64,000 bases of DNA. Source: Suillus spraguei. Lineage: Eukaryota > Basidiomycota > Agaricomycetes > Boletales > Suillaceae. Where the stretch lies: assembly GCA_016800925.1 (NCBI GenBank), contig JABCPU010000001.1:248001-312000 (forward strand), written 5' to 3'. The number at the start of each line of letters is the position of its first letter. Position 1 is the stretch's first letter. The notes under the pieces were generated by a model. That model did not search any database, was not told where the DNA came from, and was given only the letters and a program-made list of their open reading frames with translations. Both the position numbers and the translations under genes were made by a program. Of the stretch, positions 13,001-24,722 are shown piece by piece.

Positions 13001-14138
13001 CTACGGTGCTCCCTCCTGCCACTCTAGTATCTTCCAATCTACTTCGATCTGCTCCTGCTGGAATATTTCCTGTATCTTCCTAGCAATGCTATCAAAATTG
13101 TGAGTTGCAAGTGCAAGGATAGTTGGCCCTGCACCAGAGAGGCAAATGCCAAGCAGACCAGGATGTGAATCAGGCGTAATTAAGGAAGTGACCGCTGGTA
13201 GGCCAGGTATCTGAAATGGTGGTCAAGAAATGGAACCTGCACGGAATGAAAACTACGCACTAGATTTTTTCGATACGGCTGATGCACGCGGTCTTTCATA
13301 GCCTCAAAAATTAATTCTGGGTCTGGTGGCGTCTGACCGAGAGCTGTGGTGAGGACGGCTAATCGTTGCATATTAAAAACCTGTGAGGGTATGTTCAAGA
13401 CATTATACATTATACGTACACGATAGCACGTACCAGATCCTTCCTCGAGTAACTTTCTGGCAGAACGGCCCGTGCTTTTGCAGTACTGAGTTCAAATCGG
13501 GGTATAATGGCAACAGCTTTGATGCTGCTGTTCCATTTGAATCGGACGTAGTGACCGATACCCAACGGCGGAACAGGTGGGGAAAGACCCCAGTCTGCTC
13601 CAGCATCAGGTGGGTATTCCGGGAGGACCTCAGAGAGGGGTACTTGCGCTGCTTCAGTAGCTTGTGGGTCTAACTCTCTAAGGTATGATCCCACAAATCC
13701 TCCAACAAGTGCAGCTGTCACATTGTCAGGGTGGCGCTCGACCATGAGCGCGTAGTCTAACATTCGCTCTCGGGAGAGGGTGAGTTTCCCGAGACTGTCT
13801 CCGAGGAGAACGCCTGCAATGACCGCTGCGCCGGACGAGCCAAGTCCGCGTCCAAAAGGTATTTGGTTGTGACAATGAATACTGAGGCCGGGAGGGAATG
13901 TCCTATGGTCATTGCAACGTAGCACGTAGAGCGCTACGCGAGTCATGAGGTTGCGATACGGGTCCAGAGGGACTTCGTCGGCTCCTTCACCTGAATATGT
14001 GATCACTGGTGAGGTAGAGGCCTCCTCGATGGTAACAGTGAGAGTGAGATAGAGTGAAAGTGACAAGCCGACAACATCGAAGCCAGGACCAATATTGGCC
14101 GAGGTTGCTGGAACTCGTATCACAAACGAGTTGGTCAT
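13001..14138 (-). CDS. THR1: Homoserine kinase (GHMP kinase family)
   Basis: ATP-dependent phosphorylation of L-homoserine to O-phosphohomoserine, the committed step to threonine; cytosolic. Splice model: complement(13001-13210, 13261-13380, 13434-14138), introns 50 and 53 nt, 344 aa, close to the yeast enzyme. Start MTNSFVIRVPATSANIGPGF is the conserved beginning; in-frame upstream sequence is not family-like. The GHMP ATP-binding motif is PFGRGLGSSGAAVIAG, the MVERHPDNV segment follows, and the C-terminal GHMP motif is CLSGAGPTILAL. Part of FNMQRLAVLTTALGQ is made by the second exon. The gene looks intact. It is divergent to the FAD monooxygenase with a 1.1 kb shared upstream region. Confidence 0.96.
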
Positions 14139-15241
14139 GTCAGTAATAGACTGTATGATAGGTAAGAAGAGATATCTGGATACACTATCAATAGAGCTTC
14201 GGACCTTATACGTAGAAGAAGCGGGGGAAGCTGATCGTTGACAAAAACCGGCCAAGGGAGTTATCAAGTCAATATCGTGATCCAATCAAGTTGCGGCTGA
14301 TCAAATTCGCTTTGATTTGTTTGGATCTAGGGCTTTTGCCAAACAAACGCTGGGCTATATTTTTGTGATAAACAAGCCTCGGAGTGCTAAAGAGCCTTGC
14401 TCGAGTTTAGAGAAAAGCCGCTGGGCCAGCAAGTGCAGGTGAACTGTGGTAGCTCAAGATTATCATTTTGAACATTGTCAGGAATCAACGGGATCCTATT
14501 GATTTTAATATTATTACTCCTAGTATGTTGAATTTTTTTGATGTATAAATATTTGAGCGACACAAGTCAATGGCAGCAAACACATGCACACACAACTATA
14601 CAGTTCGGGAGATTCCGAGTACACTGATCAGAATTCGTCGATGCACGTACGTCGTTGACTCGACACCAGATTAACTGTACACAGCTCTGCCCGCCACGAG
14701 TGAGGCAACACTGTTCATTACTGCTGTGATGAAATCCGAGAGGATGACCGACTGAGCCACGAGCGGATCATCCACGGTCGGACGCGTTACTAATGCTGTG
14801 TAGTCATCAGGCGCTTACTATTAATATAAGCTGCTTCAGTCTGCTTCATCGCGCGAAACGGACAAGAACTTTGGTCATGCCCGTAGTACATGATATCCCG
14901 CATGATATTCCACCTCCGGGGTAGTGCATGCGTCGTAAACGGACCTGATCGGACCTTTGTTATAGCCAATCGAGTCACCAAGTTCACCAGGATCGGACTC
15001 GGACAATTTCAGTCATCTGAGTTCGGTTTCCTCACTACCCCACGGTTGCAATCCCTGCCGGATACTACTTCGTAATGCATGTCCATTCAGCGGCCGATCA
15101 GGTGCGCGAAATAGTAAATCGTCCTTTGTAACGGATTAAGATAACCTGTGTATCGCTTGCCTCAAATACCACGCAGAAGAGCCATCTAAAGCCAATTCAT
15201 CATCTCTATCACTTTAGCATTCTTACTCCCTCAAGCATACA
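14139..15241. promoter_or_regulatory. Divergent intergenic region (homoserine kinase / FAD monooxygenase)
   Basis: About 1.1 kb between two divergent starts, so it must contain both promoters. An AT-rich stretch lies at 14500-14560 (tattgattttaatattatta). No specific binding site can be assigned with confidence. Confidence 0.4.
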
Positions 15242-16686
15242 ATGTCACTCCCCGAGAACACTACCGTTCTTATTGTCGGTGCAGGCCCTGCAGGTCTCAC
15301 TGCTGCTCTTTCTCTCGCCCACCACGGGTGTCATGACTTTGTTATCGTGGATGCCATGGTCAAAGGACAGAATACATCAAGGGCGATGATCATACACTCT
15401 GCAACTGTCGAAGTAAGCTACCTGTGCGTCATAAGAAGGCTCACTGATGTTCTTATGATCTTAGGCTTTAGCCAGCATCGATGCAGCAGATGGGTTTCTG
15501 TCTCAAGCCATCAAAGGGAAGGGCATCAGAATCACATCCCGTAGTTCGCAGATCTTTGAGGCCAAATTTGACCCTCTCAAGAAACATTCCGCTCACCCTT
15601 ACGCGCTCTACATGCCTCAAATTGTGACCGAGCTTGTACTCGAACAAAAGTTACAGAGCCTTGGTATTCGAGTGCAACGTCCACACAGGGTAGTAGGAAT
15701 TAAAAAGAACGAGAAGAATCCTCGCATCACCGACGTGTCCTTTGAGGATGGGCAAGTTATCAGAGCCAGATATATTATCGGCGCAGATGGAGCCCGCTCA
15801 ATTGTGAGACCTCAATCCCTATTAACTCAGTTTAGTGGACTGTCTGACGACCATTCCAGATCCGTACCATCGCCGGTATAGGGTTCTCTGACCCAGAAGG
15901 GCCAAACCTAGCCAATAACGTAATGACTCAGATGGTCGTTGCAGATGTCACATTCGATCGTGAACCTGTCGGTCCATTAACTCTCGAGGGCCACCTTAAC
16001 GGCACAGTTTTTTCAGGCAATTTCTTCATGCTTGTACCGCTCGGCAACCGCTTCAATGCGGAGTTGACACAAGATGGGAAGCCCACTACGAAGTCCATCT
16101 TCCGTGTAGGTTGTGGCATATCCTTGAAGAACGGAGATCTCCCCCATGCCTCAAAAGAGTACATCCAAGATTTGATCGATACATATGGGCCAGCGTGCAT
16201 AACATCAGATCCATCTCTTAACCCGACACCTGTCAAAGTCGACCAGGTGGTCTGGTCGTCACGTTTCAGAACCCATTCCGCCATCGCCGACCGTACCTTC
16301 ACGCGTCTTGGAGCTGCTATTTTTCTGGTTGGTGACGCAGCCCATATACATTCGCCCTTTGGTGGTCAGGGCATGAACCTGGCCATTAGAGACGGGATCT
16401 TCCTTGCAGAGGCTGTCGCAAAACACATTCAAACGTCTGCAGGAATCCCGATGTGGATGATACCATTTTACAGGAAATTGGGGACGCGCGTCATGCACGA
16501 GCCCTGGAAATTATCAGTTATAGCAAGACGCTTTTGAAACTTGGAAGGCTTACGTACGATTCATATGCTTGGTGGATGCCGTGTAGTAGGGCCTTTATCC
16601 GCGATCTGATTCTAAGGATGTTGGGCAGGTTTGATTTCGTGCAGTCGAAGGTTGCGTGGGGCCTGAGTGGGCTTGGAAGACGGTAA
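15242..16686 (+). CDS. FAD-dependent aromatic monooxygenase (PheA/TfdB-like); one-base frameshift near 16444
   Basis: Group A flavoprotein hydroxylase of the phenol 2-monooxygenase type. Exons 15242-15412, 15465-15803, 15860 onward (introns 52 and 56 nt). Dinucleotide-binding motif VLIVGAGPAGLTAALSLA, the DG motif IIGADGARSI, and the FAD ribityl motif GDAAHIHSPFGGQGMNLAI are all present. After AKHIQTSAG the family continuation (VDDTILQEIGDARHARAL) is in the next frame, so one base appears missing at about 16441-16447; it then runs to the stop at 16686. The protein would be about 440 aa. It lacks the C-terminal thioredoxin-like domain of true phenol hydroxylase. The substrate is unknown. Whether the shift is real or an assembly error cannot be decided here. 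Confidence 0.85.
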
Positions 16687-17416
16687 CCCGATATTTTTGG
16701 ATGGCTTGGTTCCCGCATTTGTATGCCACAATACACGACCTATTTTCACAGATGGGATAGACGTAAAAGTATAGAGTATTTCAGAGTATGCACTGGCTCC
16801 TCATCATCTAGAGGTGCGCAAGTGCAAGTTGATTGTCGTAAATTATTTAACTTACAAGATGAAGTAATATATATATGCTAGTTTGTACACTGCTCAGTTT
16901 CTGCTGTGTCGACAGATAACTTGAGTCATCTGACGAGGATTTTGTTGAGTTGCACGCAAGTCTCGGACACGTTTTGCAAAGTAATACCAACTCAGGTTTT
17001 ACAGTGAACCCGCTGACAAACGCATAGCGTACTCGTACAGAAAAATACCTACTTATATATGCCAGCCAACGCTAAAACCATGCTGCCGACGCCCGGTAAT
17101 ATTGCGCCATCAATCCCGAAGATTCCCGATAAGTGTCGAGCTCCTACCTCGACCCCTGACAATCCAACAGATTTCTAGGCGTGTGTCGGGTGTCGGTCCT
17201 CGGAGAGGAGCAAGGAGAGCGCTGGAGTGGGGCTGCTGATAGCGACTTTCAATCAATTTACAACCGAGAAGGAGCGGAGTTGTACTCAAAGAGTCTTCTC
17301 ATATCTCGTCGCTGAAGTCTCATGGGGATGAAAATTATACTCTTCTCTTTACAGTTTACGAATCCTACAACATACAGCACACCAAACCTCGATACAAGCA
17401 CATTTCCCCTACAATA
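16687..17416. other. Convergent intergenic region
   Basis: About 730 bp between the 3' ends of the FAD monooxygenase (+) and the 2OG oxygenase (-). No gene or repeat recognised. Confidence 0.4.
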
Positions 17417-19091
17417 TCATGCCAGAAGTTTGACCGCCCTTTTCTGAATTAGGGAGGGTCGGCCTTGCTTCAGATAATCCAATTGGCTATCAACAAGGAC
17501 AGACGATTCGTAGCCTAGACCGCCGTCGGAGTATGCTCTGTCCCTCGGCTTGCGGCCCCACGTTCCTGGTCCCTGTGATATTCCGGCATCCATGATCACA
17601 TCCACTGCACCACTGAAGGAGTGCCTACCGTTCTGTTACTAACTCTCTGATTCTTGACTCTTCTCATGAACCACTCCGCAGCAGTGGAGTCAGTCTCAAA
17701 GTTCTTGTCAGGTCGCTTCTTCACCGCTTCTGCAATACTATCACTGGATTCAACAAGAGCCCGGAGGACTTTCGAATTGCCCGGACGGGTAAAGAAAACC
17801 AAGGACCACCGCTCGTATTCAGCCTGCACACCGGGAGGCGTACCATCCATGGCCATACGGTTCAAAATCCAGGTACTCGTCCACGCACACAACACGGTGT
17901 ATGTTGGATTGCAAGATGCCTCCGCTGAAAAGAGACAACGCATCTCCAATATTGCAAACTGCATGTCCAGGGATGGGCTATCAGTAGATGAGTGTTTGTT
18001 ACACGCGCATGCAGCCACAGGACTCATACTCACTCGAATGTAGGACCACTCGTCGTGACCCAGAGGGAGCACTTGGAGTCCACCGAGGCGATTGTGCAAG
18101 AAGCTCTGGTAATGTTTGATTTAAAACACGCGGTTCATGTGTCCAGTTACTCACCAGACTGCCGAAATCAGTATGGGCACCTATTGCGACCTTTTTAATC
18201 GGCTCTTTATCCTGCGTAGGAGGGCTACGAATACATCTAGTTTCGCTACCACTGTACTCCTCCATGTCATGCAGTTTCTCCAAAGTCCCTTTTGGTAGTC
18301 CAAGCTTGTCGTTGAATCTATTTAGTACAACATATGTTACCTCGAGACCCTTGTGAACAAATGGTGCGATCGTGTTTTTCATGCGAGTATTTACGGTCAA
18401 TGGGTAGGTACGGTGAACGACCTGCGGATATGCCAGAGCGTCATCTTTGGAGACGTTCATGAATTCGACAGAGTCCAAGGCGCCTGTGTTTGCATCAGTC
18501 TACTGTTTAGTATTAGATCGGTCCGGAAATCCTACCAGTTGCATCAATCGCGCTACCTCCTGCTTTCTTGTATCTGATCAGGCACCCGGACAAGATGAGA
18601 CGCACTCGTGAGTGAGCTAAATCAAAACGAACCCAAAAGATCGTCCGTCATCTCCTTGCTCGAACTTCATACGTTCTTCGAGGGGCAGAGCCATTGTCTC
18701 GGCTCCCATATCAAACATATTGCTGACTTCTTGACCTGCGCCGTGGTTCTTTAAACTGTTTTTAGAGTTAGGCCCAACACACTATCTTTAACAAAATAAT
18801 TAAATATGACGTACTACCAGAATCCGATGGTTGTCGTTGCTTCCCATAGTTGGTTTACTTCCTCCACGTCTCCAGCCTTGATGAGCTCGTGATCGATGAT
18901 CAAGAGTGGATGGGTTGAAACATCATTCGGGAAGAGAGGAAGAACACTTCCAGGCACTGTAATGAGATATTAGAATGGTAATGTGAAAAAGAGTGGATAA
19001 ACCAACTTTGAGTGGGGAGAGGGACTATAGAATGCTTTGTGGGAACTTGAAGGCAACCTTTATGATAGGCTATATGACGAGAGTCATTCAT
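17417..19091 (-). CDS. 2-oxoglutarate/Fe(II) oxygenase, isopenicillin N synthase-like
   Basis: Non-heme iron oxygenase of the DIOX_N/2OG-FeII_Oxy superfamily. Splice model: complement(17417-17572, 17629-17823, 17891-17977, 18034-18105, 18155-18483, 18536-18573, 18633-18755, 18815-18956, 19058-19091), about 391 aa, phases consistent. GFWYLKNHG is the N-terminal DIOX_N strand. AHTDFGSLSFL supplies the first His and Asp iron ligands, and SNIHRV the second His. The ERWSLVFFTRPG segment ends the jelly roll. Weak points: the first 34-nt exon is inferred from phase only, and the junction after HRV uses a poor donor and skips a PPGVQ-like segment that homologues keep; no AG fits before it. Catalytic substrate unknown; many fungal members act in secondary metabolism. 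Confidence 0.85.
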
Positions 19092-20104
19092 TCAACGGGT
19101 GTCTATTGGAAATCGGACACAAACGACCCGGATTGCTGACGACCCCAAAAGGAGACCAAGTCAAGGTGCAGAGCAGTGAGAGGCGGTGGTCGACATAGAG
19201 CAACAGCGACGGACGTGTTTACCATAAGCTTGGCAGAAATGAGCCGCAATCAGAGTGTTCCGCGATAGGATACAGCCAATAGGCAGACAACCGTGAGCAA
19301 ACAAGAGGTCATCATTCATCGACATCTTAGAAAGTTCGGTGGTTTGAGTGGAGAAAAATCACTACAATGAACCGACGAAAGACACTGCAATGGATGTAAG
19401 CCTCCGATATTCAAAATGCGACCGTTGAAAAGTTTGACGGACCATCCACAAGTATTAATGGACAAAGAGGCACCATCGAATGTGACTGCAACGTCAGGAT
19501 TGAGGCAATCACATTGCCCACACTCGACACAGTACTAGTGACAAAGTCCTGTAACCACGCTACAGATGGTTTTTTAGCCAAAAAGAAGACCATGCTGAGG
19601 TACACGAGTTGAATTCAGCAAGGTAAAAGCACAAATACAGATGAATACACGTATGTGACAAGCAGGAGAGTTCGATAAGGACGGATTGAGAGCCTTCGAA
19701 GGAAGACAACAAGATGCCTCTAATCCACGACGCTCATATAATAGGAGCCTTCATTTTGAACAAGTGCTGCTTGAGTCACGGTAAGCCAACTTATTATAAC
19801 TTGAAGTTGAACGATTTACAGAAAGAAGACAATTTCCTTCTCCCACTAACCGTGGGAGTCGGGGACTATGTGATGTAAGGTAATGACCTAAATAGCTAAT
19901 ACATATCGGTACACAAAGGCTACACTGAAATTGATGAAAACAATCTTGTCCACTATCAATCGTGCGACGTAAATTCATCAGGTATGGTGGTGAACAACGA
20001 ATAAGAATGCAAGAAAAGTGACAATCTATAAACTCAAGCCAGTTGAGTCTTGCCATAGCACGGGCATTGCCATGTTCAAGTTATGGTATGTACAGTCTGG
20101 TGGG
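19092..20104. other. Intergenic region between two leftward genes
   Basis: About 1 kb upstream of the 2OG oxygenase and downstream of the CBM19 gene. Should contain the oxygenase promoter. Only short, non-conserved ORFs; no repeat noticed. Confidence 0.4.
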
Positions 20105-21467
20105 TCAAGTGCTGGAACCCGTAGTAATTGAAGGAAGCGGCGAGTCACCAATGGCGGTTACTGTCGTAGTCGTGCCATTCTTGCCAGGGGCAACAACAGT
20201 AAACTGTTAAAGTTGTCAACGATGAGATGAATATTGCCGCAACTCGCAACTCACGTAGATCTGATCATCCAATGTTCCGTGCTGCGCCACAGCGACAAGA
20301 ACGGGTTGATGGTTCATTGCGCTCATAATGGTGGACATCTTATACGTCCCCTCAGGTAAACCACCAGTGACGTTGGCATAAAGTTGACCCTTTGCATCTG
20401 CCTTGCCGTTTAAACCGAGGAAAAATGCGAACTTGGTGGGGTCGGTTGGGGTAGTCTGCGTAAGGGACTGAAGCACTTCAATAACGAAGTGGGCGTGACC
20501 CTGAATTTGCCCAGATGTAGGATCTGTTTGCTGGGGAGCAGCAAAGTAATTGGTATCTGCATTGACAAAGAACCCAGTTTCGATTCCTTTCACCGCCAGT
20601 ATCACCTGGAAAGTGGTGTTCGCTGGGAGAACAGCCAAGTTGTTAGGAGTGACAAACTTAGCACTAGGCATATTCGAGGTGGAAGGAATGGCACCCATGG
20701 GAGCGGGGTTGCAGGAACCACCTTTAACCTGCTGGCCATTCGTTATAGGGAGATTGGGCAACGTGGCACAGAAGTTGATGAAGTTGTTGGTGGAAGTCAA
20801 AGAGGGAACTTCGCCAGCCTCAGAGGTGTTTACGTTCAGACCGTTCTCAGCAAAATTAGAAGCGACAACGCTTGACAGCAGAGTTAGGGAGGTCTGAGCA
20901 TCTGAGTTAGAACTTGACTCGGAGCCTGCTGTGGAAGTGGCTCTAGGAGCTGCGCTGGATGAAGTAGTCACATTGGAAGGGCTGCTTGTCGTGCTTGTTC
21001 CGTTGGCAGTGGCGCCGGTGGCAGCAATACGAGAGTTCAGATCTGCTTGAGTGGTGCAAGTGATGCTAGTTCCAGCAGAGTTGACAAGAGGAAGTGCAGC
21101 ACAGCTAGTATGAAGTAATGGAAGGTCAACTAAGCATTGACACTGGAACATGGTCGATAAAAACAGACTTACACTAAACCTGATCCACATGAAGTGAGGA
21201 CGTACTGCCCGTTGACACATTGGGCAAACTCCCCATTGACACAGGCATTGCCAGATGTACATGGTGAGGATGTAGTCAAGGACTGAAACTGTTTGCTGAG
21301 AGCAGGGTTTAGATTGTTAAGAAACTACATGAAGCCAACGCAACGTACTTCAGATTGATCGCGTCAATACCATTTTGCAGTGCAAAGCTTCCCCCACGGC
21401 GCTTGAGGCTCGGAAGAGCGGCGGCGAAGGAAGAAAGCACGAGAGTTATAAAAACGAGAAATTTCAT
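20105..21467 (-). CDS. Secreted protein with CBM19-type chitin-binding module and a conserved fungal C-terminal domain
   Basis: Splice model: complement(20105-20203, 20255-21104, 21173-21295, 21349-21467), 396 aa, phases consistent. Signal peptide MKFLVFITLVLSSFAAA, then a KRR basic site. The N-terminal Cys-rich module (SPCTSGNACVNGEFAQC, VLTSCGSGLVC, GTSITC) has the spacing of carbohydrate-binding module family 19, which binds chitin. A Ser/Thr/Ala-rich linker, probably O-glycosylated, follows (about residues 105-170). The C-terminal domain (NFINFCATLPNLP, QQVKGGSCNPAPMG, ETGFFVNADTNYFAAPQQ, LTQTTPTDPTKFAFF, QPVLVAVAQHGTLDDQIYF) is common in basidiomycetes but I know of no assigned activity. 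Likely acts in the cell wall or outside the cell. Confidence 0.88.
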
Positions 21468-22126
21468 GGCGTAGATGTACTGGTATGTCGTCGACTTTAG
21501 CGGCAAAAGAGTGTTTCGAGGATCTGTCTAAGACCAGCTTGTGAAAGATGCCAGCAGTCAATGCCGGGTCGTAAGTTGGAAGCAAAGTGGTAGGATGAAA
21601 GGAAGTAACAGACACAGTCTACTTCGCCACTGACGAGAAGAGCACGGCGAGTACGAAATGCATGCCGTGGCATGGTCTTTATACTTGACAAAAAGCAGTA
21701 TCAGGAACAATGAAACTAGAGGATATAATAGGATCATACCCAGATCCGCCTCTCCTCCACAATAGAGAAGCACCCCGGTCATCACCAACGCGAGAGTGTG
21801 TTGTTTTTGCCAGGTCATCCGTTTGTTGTCCGACGTACTTGTCCGTCACCAAAATAGTTTCTTATTGTTCAAATCACCGACTACCAAACTCGGACTATGC
21901 ATCTTTCAACCGACTGGCCACACGGCTCGCAAGGCACCATCGGTTTTGCGAACCCGTGGCCTGCTAGTCTTCCCAAGTATTGCCAGCCAGCGTAGAGAAT
22001 AATGAAAGCTAATACAGATCGTACAACAAGTTGTACTATGATTCTAATCGTAATGATAATATTAGCTTGAGAATGACCCTCATCGTCAACCAATCATCTT
22101 GTCGAGTGGCAGAACAAGGATACTAA
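21468..22126. other. Intergenic region upstream of the CBM19 gene
   Basis: About 660 bp separating the CBM19 start and the ABCE1 stop, both on the minus strand. Contains the CBM19 gene promoter. No gene recognised. Confidence 0.4.
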
Positions 22127-24510
22127 TTACTCCTCAAGGAAGAAGTAGTTGCCCATGACTGCCAAAAACGATATTAAACACTTATGGATGACTCAAAAGG
22201 CCAAAGACGTACCCTTTTGCTCTCTGTCCTTCACACTGTTAAGCTTGTTGACTCTTGGCCTGAAGTTCGTGGGATCACGTCTGAACGTGACCTCAAGCGA
22301 TGCTAAGAAATGGTTCATTCCAGTGAGGAGGGACTGTGGTCTGCAAAGAGAATCAACCATGTGAAACATAGTGTAGTATGAATTTCTTACGGGGTAGAAT
22401 TTGCTCGAATGGCGGGCTCCCCCTCAAAGACAATGACGCGGTCAGCCAGATAGGTTGCCATGATGAAGTCGTGCTCGATGACAAAAGCAGTTTTCTTGGC
22501 ATGAAGGATGAAGCTGAGGAAAGTATCGATCAAATCGAAAATGTAGATGACTGGACCGTTTGCTTACCGCTTGATGACTTTACTTGCAATGATACGTTGC
22601 TCAGAGTCGAGGAAACTTCAGTTCTGTGTCAGGGTATTCATTTCGGGAGTTCGAGATTGGCGTACCTGCTGGGTTCGTCAAGCAAATACACAGACACGTT
22701 TGGTTTGCCTTGAGTCAAGTGTCAGCCAACGCCATTTGAAATCGAAGGAAGCACCCACCGAGTGCAAGGACAATAGCCACGCGTTGCAGCTCACCTCCAG
22801 AGAGCGTCTTCACATCTTGATCCATAATATTATCCAACGTCATTGGTTTCATCACTTCCGTTTGGAATTGTGGAAGCATAAAGGCCGCTTTAATCTGCTT
22901 CAGCAGAAGCATTCGGACAGTTCCTGGGAATTTTGGCGATATCGTCTGCGGTTTTAAGGATACCGCCAACTCCATTTTATCTGCCTCATTGTCGGGCGGG
23001 GTCACGCCGGCAAGTAGACGGACGAAGGTTGTCTTGCCTGTCCCGTTTTCGCCAAGCATGACAATAATTTCCGAATCAGTAAAGCTACCAGCCTCAACAG
23101 TGAGTTTGAAGTTGCCCATTGTTTTCGACATGGAGGGATAAGAGTAATGACGTGTCTTGTCGATGACGAGCTCCTCAGCAGTCTCCATCATCTTGAAACT
23201 CAGAGACTCCTCGCGGAAACGCAGATTCTCGGTGGGAATGAAACCGTCCAGGAAGATGTTGATACCTTGTGAAGGGTGAGTCATTTCACAGCGATTTACT
23301 GAGTAAGTTTTTACCTTCACGGACGGAATAAGGCATGGTCACGACACCATACATCGACGGCTTTCCGTAAAGACAACATATAAAGTCTGAAAGATAATCC
23401 AACACTGACAGATCATGCTCGACAGCAATGACATAGCAGTCTGGGGTAAGTAGGGACCGAATGACCTCGGCAGCCTTCAGCCGCTGTTTTATATCGAGGT
23501 AACTCGAGGGTTCGTCAAACATATATCTACACAAGACCGATTTTAAAGCGTGATTTATAACGGAATCAGGACATACGCACACATCAGCCTTCTGAATACA
23601 TGACATGGCGATCGCGAATCTTTGCAGTTCTCCACCAGAAGTGCCGAAACTTCACGATCAAGAACGTTGTTCAGCTCCAGCTCATCGCACATTTTTTGCT
23701 TGTTGTCAAGCTCTAGTTTCGAGTCCAGCATTTGTGAGACAGTCAGGTTGCCTTTAATCGCCCGAGGAATGTGGTCAACATATTGTGGCTTAATAAGTGC
23801 CTTCAAATTGTCCTCGAGGACCTTGGTGAAATAGTTTTGCAGCTCGGACCCACGGAAGTAACGTAATATCTCTTCCCAGTCGGGAGGATCCTGCCAGGTA
23901 AAAGTCAATGTCGTCCTTGGGCAGTCTCATATTACTCACATCATAGCGGCCAAGATTCGGCTTCTGTTTTCCAGCGAGAATCTTCAATGCCGTGCTTTTA
24001 CCAATTCCATTAGTGCCAACGAGTCCGAGGACCTGGCCAGGTCTTGGGGTGGGTAGTCGATGAAGTTTGAAGGCGTTGGCAGTATAACGATGCGTCACTT
24101 GTGATTCCAAGTTGGTCGGTAAGTTAATGATGGCGATAGCTTCGAATGGGCATCTAAAAATTTCCTTAATCATATGAACGATTTTCTTAAAACGATCCAC
24201 TCACTTCTTTACACAGATACCACAACCGATACATAAAAACTCAGAGATGAACGCTATCTTGTCGGTTGATTTCACTTCTATGCAAAGTTTTCCTGCAAAG
24301 TAAATTAGCATCAGCACTCTGCCTGTGCTTCTGGTGGAGGCGTACCCATTTTGACCACAGGACATGACTGCTCGCGAGTTGATGAGTGACTGATCTGATG
24401 TGATTGCTCGAGAGGGAGTGGTGCGTCACCTTCTTGCATTCTTGAGCACACCGCTTTGGCTTGCAGCGATTTGCGTCTACGATGGCGATACGGGTAATTT
24501 TATCAGCCAT
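22127..24510 (-). CDS. RLI1: ABCE1/Rli1 ribosome-recycling ATPase; one-base frameshift near 23640
   Basis: Iron-sulfur ABC ATPase that splits terminated ribosomes and is essential in eukaryotes. Start [21 protein letters not shown], stop 22127-22129 after NYFFLEE. The N-terminal domain has the eight cluster cysteines ([34 protein letters not shown]), spread over three short exons. First ATPase: Walker [13 protein letters not shown], signature [10 protein letters not shown], Walker B region [10 protein letters not shown]. Second: Walker [11 protein letters not shown], signature [10 protein letters not shown]. The hinge and C-terminal segment [17 protein letters not shown] are present, with many introns of about 50 nt. 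In the first signature motif the sequence gives ALLVEN instead of ALSGGEL because one T is missing at about 23638-23641. An intact essential gene is expected, so a sequence error is likely. Confidence 0.94.
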
Positions 24511-24722
24511 CGTTGCGGGTTAGAGTCTAGTCTAGAGATGGCGGTTGGCTCTTAGATCTTTGACGGATCGGCAGTAGTAGGTAGGTGATGGAACGAAGTT
24601 GATTGGCTGCAATATAATTATTTAAATGATTTATAATAACTCTTTCCTGGTTATCTTATCTTGTCTTGGTCCGATTTCGAGTCTAATTCCGAGAAGACTT
24701 GTGCCGTCTGACTCAGACTGCC
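24511..24722. promoter_or_regulatory. Compact divergent promoter, ABCE1 / HAD phosphatase
   Basis: Only 212 bp separate the two divergent start codons, so it must serve both. It contains an AT-rich core (about 24610-24650, with tatttaaatgatttataata) that could supply TATA-like elements for either side. Confidence 0.55.
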
